Shown: positions 26,914-35,763, numbered from the stretch's first letter. The stretch is 64,000 bases of DNA from RYN-230 sp963837335 (GCA_963837335.1 CAWINS010000012.1:48216-112215), one strand, 5' to 3'. The notes: a model not told the origin generated them from the letters alone. Made by a program: numbers and translations.

Positions 26914-28083
26914 CTAGAGCCCTAGGCGGTCGGCCAGGGTGGCGCGGTGCTGGGCCTCGGTGCCGAACAGGACCGCCGAAGTCCGGGCCCGGCGGAAGTA
27001 CAGGTGGGCGGGGTGCTCCCAGGTGAAGCCGATCCCGCCCAGGACCTGGATCGCCTCGGCGGTGATATGCGTGTAGGCCGCCGAGCACTGCAGGCTGGCC
27101 ACCAGCGCGGCGACCCCGGGGTCAGCGGTGGCCAGCAGCGCCCCGTCCAGGGCGACCCGGGCGCCCTCCAGTGCCACCAGCATGTCCGCGCACTTGTGCT
27201 TGACAGCCTGGAACGAACCGATCGGGCGGCCGAACTGGACCCGCTGCCTGGCGTGGCTGACCGCCAGGTCCAGGGCCTGCTCGGCGCCGCCGACCGCCTC
27301 GGCGGCCAGCGCCACGACGGCGGTGTCCAGGACGCGGGCCAATGTCGCCGCCCCGGACCCAGCCGGGCCCAGGGGATGGGCCGGGACCCCGCCGAAGCCC
27401 AGCCGGGTCAGCTTGCGGGTGGCGTCGAGGACCGGCATCAGCGTCCGGGTCAGTCCGGGCGCATCCGCCGCTACCCGGTACAGGCCCGTGCCCCCCTCGT
27501 GCCGCGCGGCGACCAGCAGGACGCCGGCCACGTGGCCGCCCACCACGTAACAGGCCTCGCCGTCCAGGGTCGTGCCGCCGGGGGAGTGCGACGCGGTCAC
27601 GCCGAGCGAGCCCGGGGTCCCGTCCGCGCGGCCCCCGGGCCCGCTCACCGCCACGGCCCCGATCAGATCCCCGGTGGCCAGCCCCGGCAGCAGCTCCGCC
27701 TGGGCCGCCTCGTCCCCGCTGGCCAGCAGCGCGGTGACGGCCAGCACCGCGGAGGACAGGTAGGGGACACTGGCCAGGCCGCGGCCCAGTTCCTGCAGGA
27801 CCACGCCGGCCTCGGCCAGCCCGCAGCCCGCGCCGCCGTACTCGGCCGGTACCAGCAGGCCGGGCAGGCCCAGCTGGCCGCCCAGGCCGGCCCACACTCC
27901 CGGGTCGTAGCCCGCCTCGGTGGCGGCTACCCGGCGGACTTCCTCCAGCGGCGAGCGGTCCCGTACGAACGCCCGGACCATCGCGCGCAGATCGTCCCGC
28001 TCCGCTGCCGTGGTGGCCGGCCCGGTGGCTGGCCCCGTGGTGGCCGGCCCCGTGGTGGCCGGCACAGGCCCGGATGCTGGCAT
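26914..28083 (-). CDS. Acyl-CoA dehydrogenase
   Basis: This 389-residue FAD enzyme of the acyl-CoA dehydrogenase family has VPAEYGGAGCGLAEAGVV near residue 78, AVSHARQRVQFGRPIGSFQAVKHKCADM near 290, and IQVLGGIGFTWEHPAHLYFRRA near the C-terminus. The SGPGG stretch replaces the usual TEP motif, as in the more divergent FadE paralogues that can act in heteromeric pairs. The start is ATG 28083 (MPASGPVP). The first 25 residues are a Thr/Gly/Pro/Ala repeat. It follows the SDR by 11 bases on the same strand, in the TetR-SDR-dehydrogenase operon. The substrate is unknown; steroid or branched acyl-CoA is possible. Confidence 0.88.
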   Translation of the reverse strand: MPASGPVPATTGPATTGPATGPATTAAERDDLRAMVRAFVRDRSPLEEVRRVAATEAGYDPGVWAGLGGQLGLPGLLVPAEYGGAGCGLAEAGVVLQELGRGLASVPYLSSAVLAVTALLASGDEAAQAELLPGLATGDLIGAVAVSGPGGRADGTPGSLGVTASHSPGGTTLDGEACYVVGGHVAGVLLVAARHEGGTGLYRVAADAPGLTRTLMPVLDATRKLTRLGFGGVPAHPLGPAGSGAATLARVLDTAVVALAAEAVGGAEQALDLAVSHARQRVQFGRPIGSFQAVKHKCADMLVALEGARVALDGALLATADPGVAALVASLQCSAAYTHITAEAIQVLGGIGFTWEHPAHLYFRRARTSAVLFGTEAQHRATLADRLGL

Positions 28084-28094
28084 GAGCCCCCCGG

Positions 28095-29024
28095 TCAGCC
28101 AGCCACGATGGGCTGGCCCCACATGTCGCAGTTCGGGGCCGCCTTGGCCACCAGCCCGGGCACGACCGCGCCCAGGCCGGCCGGATCCCAGGTGCCGGGG
28201 TGCCGGACCCCCGGGCCCGAGTGCCAGCCCCCGGCCACGTTCAGCTCGCTGCCCCACACGTTGAATACCCGGCCGGTGATCTCCCGGGACTGCTCGCTGC
28301 CCAGCCACACCACCAGCGGCGAGACGCGCTCCGGGGCCAGGTCGTCGGCCTCGCCGGCGGCTCCGTCCGGCACCGCTCCCTCCAGCACGGCCAGGCCTTC
28401 GGTCATCCGGGTCCGCGCCCCCGGCGCGATCGCGTTGACCGTCACCCCGTACCGGCCGAGCTCGGTCGCGGCGATCAGCGCGAACGCGGCGATGCCGGCC
28501 TTGGCCGCGCCGTAGTTCACCTGGCCCGGGTTCCCGTACAGACCGGACGGGGACGAGGTGCAGATGACCCGGGCGTCGTTGGCCTGCCCGGCCTTGGCCC
28601 GCTCCCGCCAGTACGCGGCGGCGTGCCGGGTGGGGGCGAATACCCCGCGCAGGTGGGTGCGGATCACGCCGTCCCAGTCGTCCTCGGTCATGTTCACCAG
28701 CATCCGGTCCCGCAGGATGCCGGCGTTGTTCACCAGGACGTCGAGCTGGCCGTAGCTGGCCAGGGCGGCCTGGATGAGCCGGGCCGCGCCGTCCCAGTCC
28801 GCGGCGTCCTCGTAGCTGGCCACCGCCTCGCCGCCCAGCTCGCGGACCTCGGCCACCACCGCGTCGGCGGGCCCGTGATCCCCGCCGGTACCGTCCCGCT
28901 CGACGCCGGTGTCGTTGATGACCAGCCGGGCGCCTTCGCGGGCGAAAGCCAGCGCGTGCGCCCGGCCCAGGCCGCGGCCGGCCCCGGTGATGATCACGAC
29001 CCGGCCGGCGCAGATCCCGCTCAC
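28095..29024 (-). CDS. Short-chain dehydrogenase, MFE-2-like 3-hydroxyacyl-CoA type
   Basis: This 309-residue SDR has the cofactor loop TGAGRGLG, the NNAG strand motif, the Ser in CTSSPSGLYGNPGQ and the YxxxK pair in NYGAAKAG. The stretch LVINDTGVERDGTGGDHGPAD is typical of peroxisomal MFE-2-like hydroxyacyl-CoA dehydrogenases and of actinobacterial relatives that use NAD+. GTG 29024 overlaps the TetR stop (GTGA), so the gene is co-translated with the regulator. It is predicted to oxidise a 3-hydroxyacyl-CoA; steroid dehydrogenation is an alternative. Confidence 0.88.
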   Translation of the reverse strand: MSGICAGRVVIITGAGRGLGRAHALAFAREGARLVINDTGVERDGTGGDHGPADAVVAEVRELGGEAVASYEDAADWDGAARLIQAALASYGQLDVLVNNAGILRDRMLVNMTEDDWDGVIRTHLRGVFAPTRHAAAYWRERAKAGQANDARVICTSSPSGLYGNPGQVNYGAAKAGIAAFALIAATELGRYGVTVNAIAPGARTRMTEGLAVLEGAVPDGAAGEADDLAPERVSPLVVWLGSEQSREITGRVFNVWGSELNVAGGWHSGPGVRHPGTWDPAGLGAVVPGLVAKAAPNCDMWGQPIVAG

Positions 29025-29704
29025 GCGTCCGTCCTTCCCTGCAGGCCGATCGCCCGGGCCCACAGGGCGGTCAGCTCGTCGGTGGCCTTGTCCAGCTCGA
29101 AGTCCTCGCCCTGGGTGCACCAGGTGTAGGCGAACCGGCTGACCATGCCGGTCAGCGCGTGCGCCGCGTAGCGCGGGTCGAGGGCGGGGTCGGCCAGCCC
29201 GGATTCCTGCAGGCCGCGGATGGACTTCTCGGCCCGGGTGACGAACGCCGCCTTGGCCTCGTGCAGCAGGTCGGCCATGTCCGGGACGATCGCCGCGGCG
29301 TTCTCCCAGATCACCATCAGCTTGCTGTTCGCCCGGTAGGTCTCCAGATACCGGCGGTTCGCCGCGCGCAGCGCGGCCACCGGATCCTGGTCATCCCGGC
29401 GGCCGCGGTACTGGGCGGCACCCGCGCCGAGGAGCTCGGATTCCAGCTGCAGGATGACCGCGCGCAGCGCGGCTTCCTTGGAGTCGAAGTAGGTGTAGAA
29501 GGTGCCGTGCGCCGCGCCCGCCTCTTCGGCGATGTCGGTGATCCGGGCGTCGATGAAACCGTCCCGCTCGAAGACCCGGCGCGCGGCGGCGATGAGCGCC
29601 TCGCGGGTCCGGCGGCCGCGCTCGCTCAGCTGCTCGGGTGGTTTGGGGGAGCCGCTCACCGCTGACGGGTCGGCGGTCCGGGATCGCGCCATGCGACCTG
29701 ACAT
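29021..29704 (-). CDS. TetR-family regulator, probable master of the local acyl-CoA regulon
   Basis: This 227-residue regulator has the N-terminal HTH RTREALIAAARRVFERDGF and ITDIAEEAGAAHGTFYTYFDSKEAAL (about residues 32-80) and a C-terminal ligand domain that should bind an acyl-CoA or related effector. A perfect 26-base inverted repeat starts five bases upstream of its ATG. The gene is the first of an operon with the SDR and acyl-CoA dehydrogenase and diverges from the operon starting at 29810. Similar sites lie before the ligases at 6563 and 14713. I infer that it represses all of them; the ligand is unknown. A start at 29692 is also possible. Confidence 0.9.
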   Translation of the reverse strand: MSGRMARSRTADPSAVSGSPKPPEQLSERGRRTREALIAAARRVFERDGFIDARITDIAEEAGAAHGTFYTYFDSKEAALRAVILQLESELLGAGAAQYRGRRDDQDPVAALRAANRRYLETYRANSKLMVIWENAAAIVPDMADLLHEAKAAFVTRAEKSIRGLQESGLADPALDPRYAAHALTGMVSRFAYTWCTQGEDFELDKATDELTALWARAIGLQGRTDA

Positions 29705-29708
29705 TAGT

Positions 29709-29742
29709 CGAACTTGACGTCGGAATCAAGTTCGGCTTAGAT
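29709..29742 (+). promoter_or_regulatory. Perfect TetR-type operator overlapping the 29810 operon promoter
   Basis: CGAACTTGA (29709-29717), spacer CGTCGGAA (29718-29725) and TCAAGTTCG (29726-29734) form a perfect 9-8-9 inverted repeat. A plus-strand promoter, TTGACG (29714-29719) and TTAGAT (29737-29742) with 17 bp between, lies within it, so binding would block transcription of the 29810 operon. The same site is only five bases from the regulator's own start, implying autoregulation. Confidence 0.75.
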
Positions 29743-29809
29743 GGGAGACCGTTCCCGCGGGCGCTGCGAGGACCCGCAGCAGCCGGGCTGATGACCCGTG
29801 AGGAGTCTG

Positions 29810-31016
29810 ATGGATTTCGAGTTCTCCGCGCGGTCGGCGCAGCTTCAGCGCGACCTCCTGGCTTTCATGGACAGCCATGTCTACCCGGCCGAGAAACTGT
29901 ATGAGAGCCAGCTTGCCGCGTCGGGAGACCCGCACAGCCAGCCGCCGGTCATGGAGGAGCTGAAGGCGGAGGCCCGGGCCCGCGGCCTGTGGAACCTGTT
30001 CCTGCCCGACGCCACCTGGGGTGCGGGGCTGAACAACACCGACTACGCGCCGCTGGCCGAGATCATGGGCCGCTCGGCCATCGCCCCGGAGGCGGTCAAC
30101 TGCTCCGCCCCGGATACCGGCAACATGGAACTGCTGGTGCTGTTCGGCACCGGGGCGCAGCAGCGTGAATGGCTGGTGCCGCTGCTGGATGGCACGATCC
30201 GGTCCTGCTTCGCGATGACGGAGCCCGCGGTGTCCAGCTCGGACGCCAGCAACATCTCCGCCACCATTACCCGCGACGGGGACTCGCTCGTGCTCAACGG
30301 CCGGAAGTGGTGGACCTCGGGGATCCTCAACAAGGACTGCAAGCTGATGATCTTCATGGGCTGCACCAACCCGGGGGAAGCCGCCCACCGCCGCCAGAGC
30401 ATGGTCCTGGTGCCCACCGACACCCGCGGCATCACCGTGCTGCGCAACCTGCCGGTCTTCGGGTACACCGACCGGCTCGGCCACGGCGAGGTGCAGTTCA
30501 CCGACGTCCGGGTGCCTGCCGCGAACCTGCTGGGTGCCGAGGGCGGCGGCTTCGCCATGGCCCAGGCGCGGCTGGGGCCCGGCCGGGTGCACCACGCGAT
30601 GCGCGCGATCGGGATGGCCGAGCGGGCCCTGGAGCTGATGTGCCGCCGGGTGACGCACCCGGGTCGCGTTCGGCGGCCCGCTGGCCGACCAGGGCGTAGT
30701 CCGCGAGTGGATCGCCCGGAGCCGGATCGAGGTCGACCAGGCCCGGCTGCTGGTGCTCAAGGCGGCCTGGCTGATGGACACCCGCGGGAACAAGGCGGCG
30801 CGGGCCGAGGTGGCCGAGATCAAGGTGGCCGCCCTCGACGCGGCGCACCGGGTGATCGACCGGGCCCTGCAGGCCCACGGCGGCGCCGGGGTCAGCAACG
30901 ACTTCCCGCTGGCCCGGATGTACACCAGCATCCGGGCGCTGCGGATCGCCGACGGCCCGGACGAGGTGCACCTGCGCACCGTCGCCCGCCGCGAGCTGGC
31001 GAAGTACCGTGACTGA
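29810..31016 (+). pseudogene. Acyl-CoA dehydrogenase (ACAD10/11-like), one frameshift
   Basis: From ATG 29810 (after AGGAG) the frame gives a complete N- and middle domain (MEELKAEARARGLWNLFLP, CFAMTEPAVSSSDASNI, NGRKWWTSG, RLGPGRVHHAMRAIGMAERAL). Near 30655-30665 one base shifts. The next frame continues VAFGGPLADQGVVREWIA, then ARLLVLKAAWLMDTRGN, and ends HGGAGVSNDFPLARMYT, ADGPDEVHLRTVARRELAKY. These motifs are those of the bacterial relatives of ACAD10/11 dehydrogenases. The stop at 31014-31016 overlaps the next SDR start, so the operon layout is intact and an error in the base sequence is likely. Predicted substrate: acyl-CoA, perhaps a phosphorylated 4-hydroxyacyl-CoA. Confidence 0.85.
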
Positions 31017-31815
31017 AGCACAGGCCGGCGGCCCGCTGGCCGGACGCAACGCACTGGTCACCGGGGCGTCCCGGGGCATCGGCCGGGCCATCGCCGAGGC
31101 GTTCGCGGCCGCCGGCGCCCAGGTGATGATCTCCTCGCGCAAGGCCGGCGCGCTGGAGCAGGTGGCCGAGGAGGCCGCCGGGCGCGGGCTGCCCGGCCGG
31201 ATCATCTGGCAGGCCGCGCACGCGGGCCGGCCCGCGGACGCGCAGGCCTGCGTAGCCGAGACCGTCCGCCGCCTCGGCTCCGTCGACATCCTGGTCGCCA
31301 ACGCCGCGACCAACCCCTACTTCGGCGACCTGGCCGGGCTGGATGTCGCCCGGGCGGAGAAGACGTTCCAGGTCAACCAGCTGGGCGTGCTGACCTGGGC
31401 GCAGCAGGCCTGGCACGCGTCGATGCGCGAGCACGGCGGGGTGATCATCAACGTGGCGTCCATCGGCGGGTTCATGGTGGAGCCGATGATCGGGTTCTAC
31501 AACGTGACCAAGGCCGCCGTGATCCAGCTGACCCGCCAGCTGGCCTACGAGATGGCCCCGGGTGTCCGGGTGAACGCGATCGCGCCCGGGCTGGTCAAGA
31601 CGGATATGGCCCGCGGCCTGTGGGAAGGGCGGGAACCAGAGCAGGCCCGCCGCATCCCGCTGCGCCGCCTGGGCGAGACCGCCGACATCGCCAGCGCCGC
31701 GGTCTTCCTGGCCAGCGACGCGGCGTCCTGGATCACCGGGCACACGCTCGTGGTGGACGGCGGCGCGATGGTCGCGCCGTCCGTCACCGGCGAGGACCAG
31801 GCGGGCGAGCTGTAG
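31009..31815 (+). CDS. Short-chain dehydrogenase/reductase
   Basis: This 268-residue classical SDR has TGASRGIG near residue 20, NAATN in place of the usual NNAG, the Ser in NVASIGGF and the catalytic YNVTK near residue 165, with the end motif TGHTLVVDGG. GTG 31009 lies inside the end of the dehydrogenase gene (8-base overlap), implying translational coupling. Predicted to be a keto/hydroxy acyl oxidoreductase in the same pathway. The AATN substitution occurs in many functional SDRs and need not impair activity. Confidence 0.88.
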   Translation: MTEAQAGGPLAGRNALVTGASRGIGRAIAEAFAAAGAQVMISSRKAGALEQVAEEAAGRGLPGRIIWQAAHAGRPADAQACVAETVRRLGSVDILVANAATNPYFGDLAGLDVARAEKTFQVNQLGVLTWAQQAWHASMREHGGVIINVASIGGFMVEPMIGFYNVTKAAVIQLTRQLAYEMAPGVRVNAIAPGLVKTDMARGLWEGREPEQARRIPLRRLGETADIASAAVFLASDAASWITGHTLVVDGGAMVAPSVTGEDQAGEL

Positions 31816-31861
31816 TCGGGCGAACTGTAGTCGGGCAAGCGCAGACGGGCAGGGGACGGGC

Positions 31862-32671
31862 ATGGACTACCAGGAGATCCGGTACGGGCCGGCCGAGGGG
31901 GCGGGCCCTCAGGTCGTGCAGGTCACGCTGGACCGCCCGGCCGCGCTGAACGCCTATACCTCGCGGATGTGCGAGGAACTGAACGATGCCCTGCTGCGGT
32001 ACGCCCGCGATGAGGACGCCCGGGTCCTGGTCCTGACCGGCGCGGGGCGGGCCTTCTGCGCCGGCGGCGACGTGGCCAGCCAGGTCGAAGTGCAGGAGGC
32101 GGCCCGCCGCCAGCTCGGCCATGGGGTGGTGATGCGGGAACGGATGCACCTGCTCGCCCAGTCCCTGTACCGGATGGACAAGCCGCTGATCGCGATGATC
32201 AACGGGCCAGCCGTGGCCGGCGGCCTGACCCTGGCCCTGCTGTGCGACTTGCGGATCGCGGCCTGGAGCGCGCGGCTGGGTGACACCAGCGGCCGGGCCG
32301 GCCTGCTGCCCGACGAAGGGGGCGGCTGGCTGTTCCCCCGGGTGATGGGGATCGCGGCCGCCACCCGGATGACGCTGCTGAGCGAGCTGTACGACGCGTC
32401 CACCGCGCAGCAGCACGGCCTGGTCAGCGAGGTGGTCCCGGACGAGCAGCTGCGGGAGCGGACCATGCAGCTCGCGGACGAGCTGGCCGCGCGGGCACCG
32501 CTCGCGGTCCGGATGGCCAAGCGGATGATGCGCCGCTCCCTGGAACTGACCTTCGAGCAGTCGCTCGGCGACGCCGAGAACGCGGTCAACATCATCAACG
32601 ACAGCGAGGACGCGGCGGAGGGCGTGGCGGCCTTCCTGGAAAAGCGTGCTCCCGTCTTCCGGGGGCGCTGA
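31862..32671 (+). CDS. Enoyl-CoA hydratase/isomerase family protein (second copy)
   Basis: This 269-residue crotonase-family enzyme has LTGAGRAFCAGGDVASQV near residue 57 and NGPAVAGGLTLALLCDLRIA near 115-134, with PDEGGGWLFPRVMG carrying the second acidic residue. As in the 9250 paralogue, a classical first Glu is absent. It sits 46 bases after the SDR and directly before the DUF35 gene (one base upstream of its GTG), all one operon. Predicted role: hydration or isomerisation of an enoyl-CoA in the block governed by the 29709 operator. Confidence 0.9.
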   Translation: MDYQEIRYGPAEGAGPQVVQVTLDRPAALNAYTSRMCEELNDALLRYARDEDARVLVLTGAGRAFCAGGDVASQVEVQEAARRQLGHGVVMRERMHLLAQSLYRMDKPLIAMINGPAVAGGLTLALLCDLRIAAWSARLGDTSGRAGLLPDEGGGWLFPRVMGIAAATRMTLLSELYDASTAQQHGLVSEVVPDEQLRERTMQLADELAARAPLAVRMAKRMMRRSLELTFEQSLGDAENAVNIINDSEDAAEGVAAFLEKRAPVFRGR

Positions 32672-33211
32672 GTGCCCGGGCCCGAGGATGCGGCGGCCGC
32701 CACGGCGGCGCGGCGGCCCGCCCCGGCGGACCTACCGCCCGTTGCGGCGAATTTGTTCACCACGGCGGACGGGACGCCGCGGCTGATCGGGTCGGCCTGC
32801 CGGGCGTGCGGCACGCTGGCCTTCCCGCAGCAGCAGTCCTGCCCCCGCTGCTGCGGCGAGGATGTGACGGCGACGCTGCTGCCGGCGGAGGGCACCCTGT
32901 GGTCCTGGACCGTCCAGCGGTTCCCGCCGAAGTCGCCGCCGTACGCCGGGGGAGAAGCCGGGTTCCGGCCGTTCGCGGTCGGCTACGTGGCGCTGCCCGG
33001 CGGGATCGCGGTGGAAGGGCGGCTCACCGGGGCGGACGCGCCGGACGGCTACCGGATCGGCATGCCCATGCGGCTGGTCCTCGAGCCGTTCCCGCGCCGG
33101 GACGGGACGACGGTGGCCGGGTACGCGTTCGCGCCCGCACCCGGGGACAGCGAGCAGGCCCGCGACCATGGCCGGGCGGCCGGGCCGGACGACGGGAGCG
33201 CGGCATCGTGA
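32672..33211 (+). CDS. DUF35 OB-fold protein with rubredoxin-like zinc ribbon
   Basis: This 179-residue protein has a zinc-ribbon CRACGTLAFPQQQSCPRC near residues 47-64 followed by an OB-fold (SWTVQRFPPKSPPY, FAVGYVALPGGIAVEGRL). It is the usual partner of thiolase-like proteins; in steroid side-chain degradation the partner complexes (such as ChsH2 with Ltp2) form hydratase-aldolase assemblies. GTG 32672 directly follows the hydratase stop. The first 30 residues and last 25 are Ala/Pro/Gly-rich and probably disordered. The adjacent thiolase at 33222 is the expected partner. Confidence 0.88.
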   Translation: MPGPEDAAAATAARRPAPADLPPVAANLFTTADGTPRLIGSACRACGTLAFPQQQSCPRCCGEDVTATLLPAEGTLWSWTVQRFPPKSPPYAGGEAGFRPFAVGYVALPGGIAVEGRLTGADAPDGYRIGMPMRLVLEPFPRRDGTTVAGYAFAPAPGDSEQARDHGRAAGPDDGSAAS

Positions 33212-33221
33212 CCGCAGCATC

Positions 33222-34370
33222 ATGAGCACGGGCAGCCTGGCCATCGTGGGCATCGGCATCCACCCGTTCGGCCGGAACGAGGACGTGTCCGGGCTGGCGA
33301 TGGGCGTGGCGGCGGCGCGCGCGGCGCTGGCCGACGCCGGGATCAGCTGGGCGGACGTCCAGTTCGCGGTGGGGGGCTCGGACTCCGCGGGCAAGCCCGA
33401 CACGATGGTCAGCCGGCTCGGCCTGACCGGCCTCCCGTTCACCAACGTGATCAACGGCTGCGCCACCGGCGGGGCGTCACTGGTCACCGCCCGCGCGGCG
33501 ATCGCCGCCGGCCAGCACGAGATCGGGCTGGTCGTCGGGTTCGACAAGCACCCGCGCGGCGCCTTCGACCCGCGGCCGGAGGACTGGGGCCTCGGCGCCT
33601 GGTACGGCGATCTGGGCCTGATGGTGACCACCCAGTACTTCGGGATCAAGATCCAGCGCTACATGCACGACCACGCCATCACGTCCGCGTCGCTGGCCCG
33701 GGTGGCCGCCAAGGCGTTCCGCAACGGCGAGCGCAACCCCGCCGCGTGGCGGCGCAAGCCGCTGTCGGATGAGGACATCCTGGCCTCGCCCATGGTCGCC
33801 GACCCGCTGACCCAGTACATGTTCTGCTCGCCGTCCGCGGGCGCGGTGGCCCTGGTGGTGTGCCATCCCGGGCTGGCCGCCCGGTTCCCGGCGCCGCCGG
33901 TGTACGTCCGGGCCGTGTCCATGCGCTCGCGCCGGTTCGGCTCCTTCGAGGTGTTCAGTCCCAGCATGCCGGTGACCCGCGGGCCCTCCCCGTCCCAGGA
34001 GGCGGCGCAGGCCGCGTACGCGGAGGCCGGCATCGGGCCCGGCGAGTTCGATGTGGTGCAGGTTCAGGACACCGAGTCGGGGGCGGAGCTGATGCACCTG
34101 GCCGAGTGCGGGCTGTGCGGGCACGGCGCGCAGGAGGAGCTGATGAGGACCGGCGCGACGGAGATCGGCGGCGCGATGCCGGTCAATACCGACGGCGGGT
34201 GCATCGCCAGCGGCGAGCCGATCGGCGCTTCCGGCCTGCGCCAGGTCCACGAGACCGTGCTCCAGCTGCGCGGCCAGGCCGGTGATCGCCAGGTGGACGG
34301 AGCCCGGACCGGGTTCACCCACGTGTACGGCGCGCCGGGCATCAGCGCCTGCGCGGTGCTGAGCCGATGA
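33222..34370 (+). CDS. Thiolase-like protein (SCP-x/Ltp type)
   Basis: This 382-residue thiolase-superfamily protein begins LAIVGIGIHPFGRNEDV and has the likely nucleophile Cys in NGCATGGASLV. PVNTDGGCIASGEPIGASGLRQVHE is the C-terminal part. The final motif reads FTHVYGAPGISACAVL where biosynthetic thiolases have a CxG motif; this is the pattern of the SCP-x/Ltp lineage with DUF35 partners, some of which are retro-aldolases, not thiolases. Reaction: cleavage of an acyl chain from a ring or a branched acyl-CoA, uncertain. ATG 33222 is chosen for alignment; an alternative GTG 33208 would overlap the DUF35 end. Confidence 0.85.
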   Translation: MSTGSLAIVGIGIHPFGRNEDVSGLAMGVAAARAALADAGISWADVQFAVGGSDSAGKPDTMVSRLGLTGLPFTNVINGCATGGASLVTARAAIAAGQHEIGLVVGFDKHPRGAFDPRPEDWGLGAWYGDLGLMVTTQYFGIKIQRYMHDHAITSASLARVAAKAFRNGERNPAAWRRKPLSDEDILASPMVADPLTQYMFCSPSAGAVALVVCHPGLAARFPAPPVYVRAVSMRSRRFGSFEVFSPSMPVTRGPSPSQEAAQAAYAEAGIGPGEFDVVQVQDTESGAELMHLAECGLCGHGAQEELMRTGATEIGGAMPVNTDGGCIASGEPIGASGLRQVHETVLQLRGQAGDRQVDGARTGFTHVYGAPGISACAVLSR

Positions 34371-35614
34371 GCGACCCGCCGGGTGACCTGGCGCGGTGGC
34401 AGGCCCGGGCGCGGGAATGGCTGCGGTCCTGCGCGCCGCCCCGGGACGGCGCGGACGCGGCCGGGCTGGGCTCGGTGGCCGTGTTCGACAACCTCACCTT
34501 CGAGCAGGAGCAGGAGCAGCTGGCTGCGGCGGCCGCCTGGCAGCGGGCCAAGCTGGCGGCCGGCTACGGGGCCATCACCTGGCCGCCGGAGTTCGGCGGG
34601 GCGGGATTGGCCCCCGCTTACGAGGAGGCGTTCGGCCGGGAAGAGGCGCAGGTCGCGGTGCCGCGGAAGAACGAGCTGTTCTCGGTCACCCTCGAACTGG
34701 TCGCGCCCACCATCGCGGCGTTCGGGACGCCGGCCCAGCAGCGGGAGCTGATTCCCCGGCTGCTGGCCGCCGAGCTGTTCGTCTGCCAGCTGTTCTCCGA
34801 GCCGGGCGCGGGCAGTGACCTCGCCTCGCTGTCGCTGCGCGCCGAGCGCCGGGGCGGCGGCTGGGTGCTCAACGGCCAGAAAGTGTGGACGTCCGGGGCC
34901 CGGCACGCCGCGCTGGGCGAGCTGATCGCCCGCACCGACCCGGCCCAGGCCCGGCACCGGGGGCTGACCGCGTTCCTGGTGCCCATGGACGTGCCCGGCG
35001 TCGAGATCCGCCCGATCCGGCAGATGAGCGGGGGGTCGAGCTTCAACGAGGTTTTCTTCACCGACGTCGTGGTCCCGGACCAGGCGCGGCTGGGGGAGAT
35101 CGGCCAGGGCTGGCAGGTGGCGCTCACCACGCTGGGCTTCGAGCGGGCCGCCTCCGGCGCGGGTGCGCAGCAGCCGGGCGGATCCTTCGCCCAGGTCGCC
35201 GCGACCGCCCGCCAGCTGGGCCGGGCCGGTGACCCGCTGGTCCGGCAGTTGCTGGCCGACCTCTATGTACGCTCCGAGGTCCAGCGCCGGTACGCGGAGC
35301 AGATGACCCAGCCGGCCGCGGCGGGTGCGGAGGCTGCCGCGGGCGCGGGGGGCGCTGCGGGCGCGCCGGGCTCGGAAGGGTCGGTACTCAAGCTCATGTG
35401 GTCGGCGAACCTGATCCAGGTCTCAGCCGTGGTGACCGAGCTGCTCGGGCCGCGGCTGGTCGCGGACACCGGGGAGCCCGGGCTTTTCGGCTGGTCGGAG
35501 CACGTGCTCGGGGCGCCGGGCTACCGGATCGCCGGTGGCACCGAGGAGATCCAGCGGAACATCATCGCCGAGCGCGTCCTAGGCCTGCCCCGCGACCCCC
35601 GGCCGCCTGCTTAG
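34367..35614 (+). CDS. Acyl-CoA dehydrogenase (third copy)
   Basis: This 415-residue acyl-CoA dehydrogenase overlaps the thiolase stop by ATGA, so it is co-translated. It has WPPEFGGAGLAPAYEEAFG near residue 72, LFSEPGAGSDLASL near 143, NGQKVWTSGA near 168, and the C-terminal GYRIAGGTEEIQRNIIAERVLGLPRDP, which is the classical catalytic/FAD tail. An Ala/Gly-rich insert (AAAGAEAAAGAGGAAGAPGS) sits near residues 318-337, before the last helices, and is unusual. Predicted to desaturate an acyl-CoA in the same pathway as the DUF35/thiolase pair. Confidence 0.92.
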   Translation: MSDPPGDLARWQARAREWLRSCAPPRDGADAAGLGSVAVFDNLTFEQEQEQLAAAAAWQRAKLAAGYGAITWPPEFGGAGLAPAYEEAFGREEAQVAVPRKNELFSVTLELVAPTIAAFGTPAQQRELIPRLLAAELFVCQLFSEPGAGSDLASLSLRAERRGGGWVLNGQKVWTSGARHAALGELIARTDPAQARHRGLTAFLVPMDVPGVEIRPIRQMSGGSSFNEVFFTDVVVPDQARLGEIGQGWQVALTTLGFERAASGAGAQQPGGSFAQVAATARQLGRAGDPLVRQLLADLYVRSEVQRRYAEQMTQPAAAGAEAAAGAGGAAGAPGSEGSVLKLMWSANLIQVSAVVTELLGPRLVADTGEPGLFGWSEHVLGAPGYRIAGGTEEIQRNIIAERVLGLPRDPRPPA

Positions 35615-35763
35615 CCCGCGCCGCCCAGGCCCCGCAGGGTGCTGGTCACGGCGGACCTCTCGCCAGCGGGCACCGGGTGCGTCTGCCTGTCGGATCCTGT
35701 GGTCCCATGTCGAATCGTGGGAGATTCAATGGCGTAATTAGCCTGAATTAGGCCGATTCAGCA

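Noticed and set aside
26947..28515. 522-codon plus-strand open frame
   Set aside because: It is antisense to the acyl-CoA dehydrogenase and SDR; the composition is dominated by Arg, Gly and Pro typical of shadow frames.
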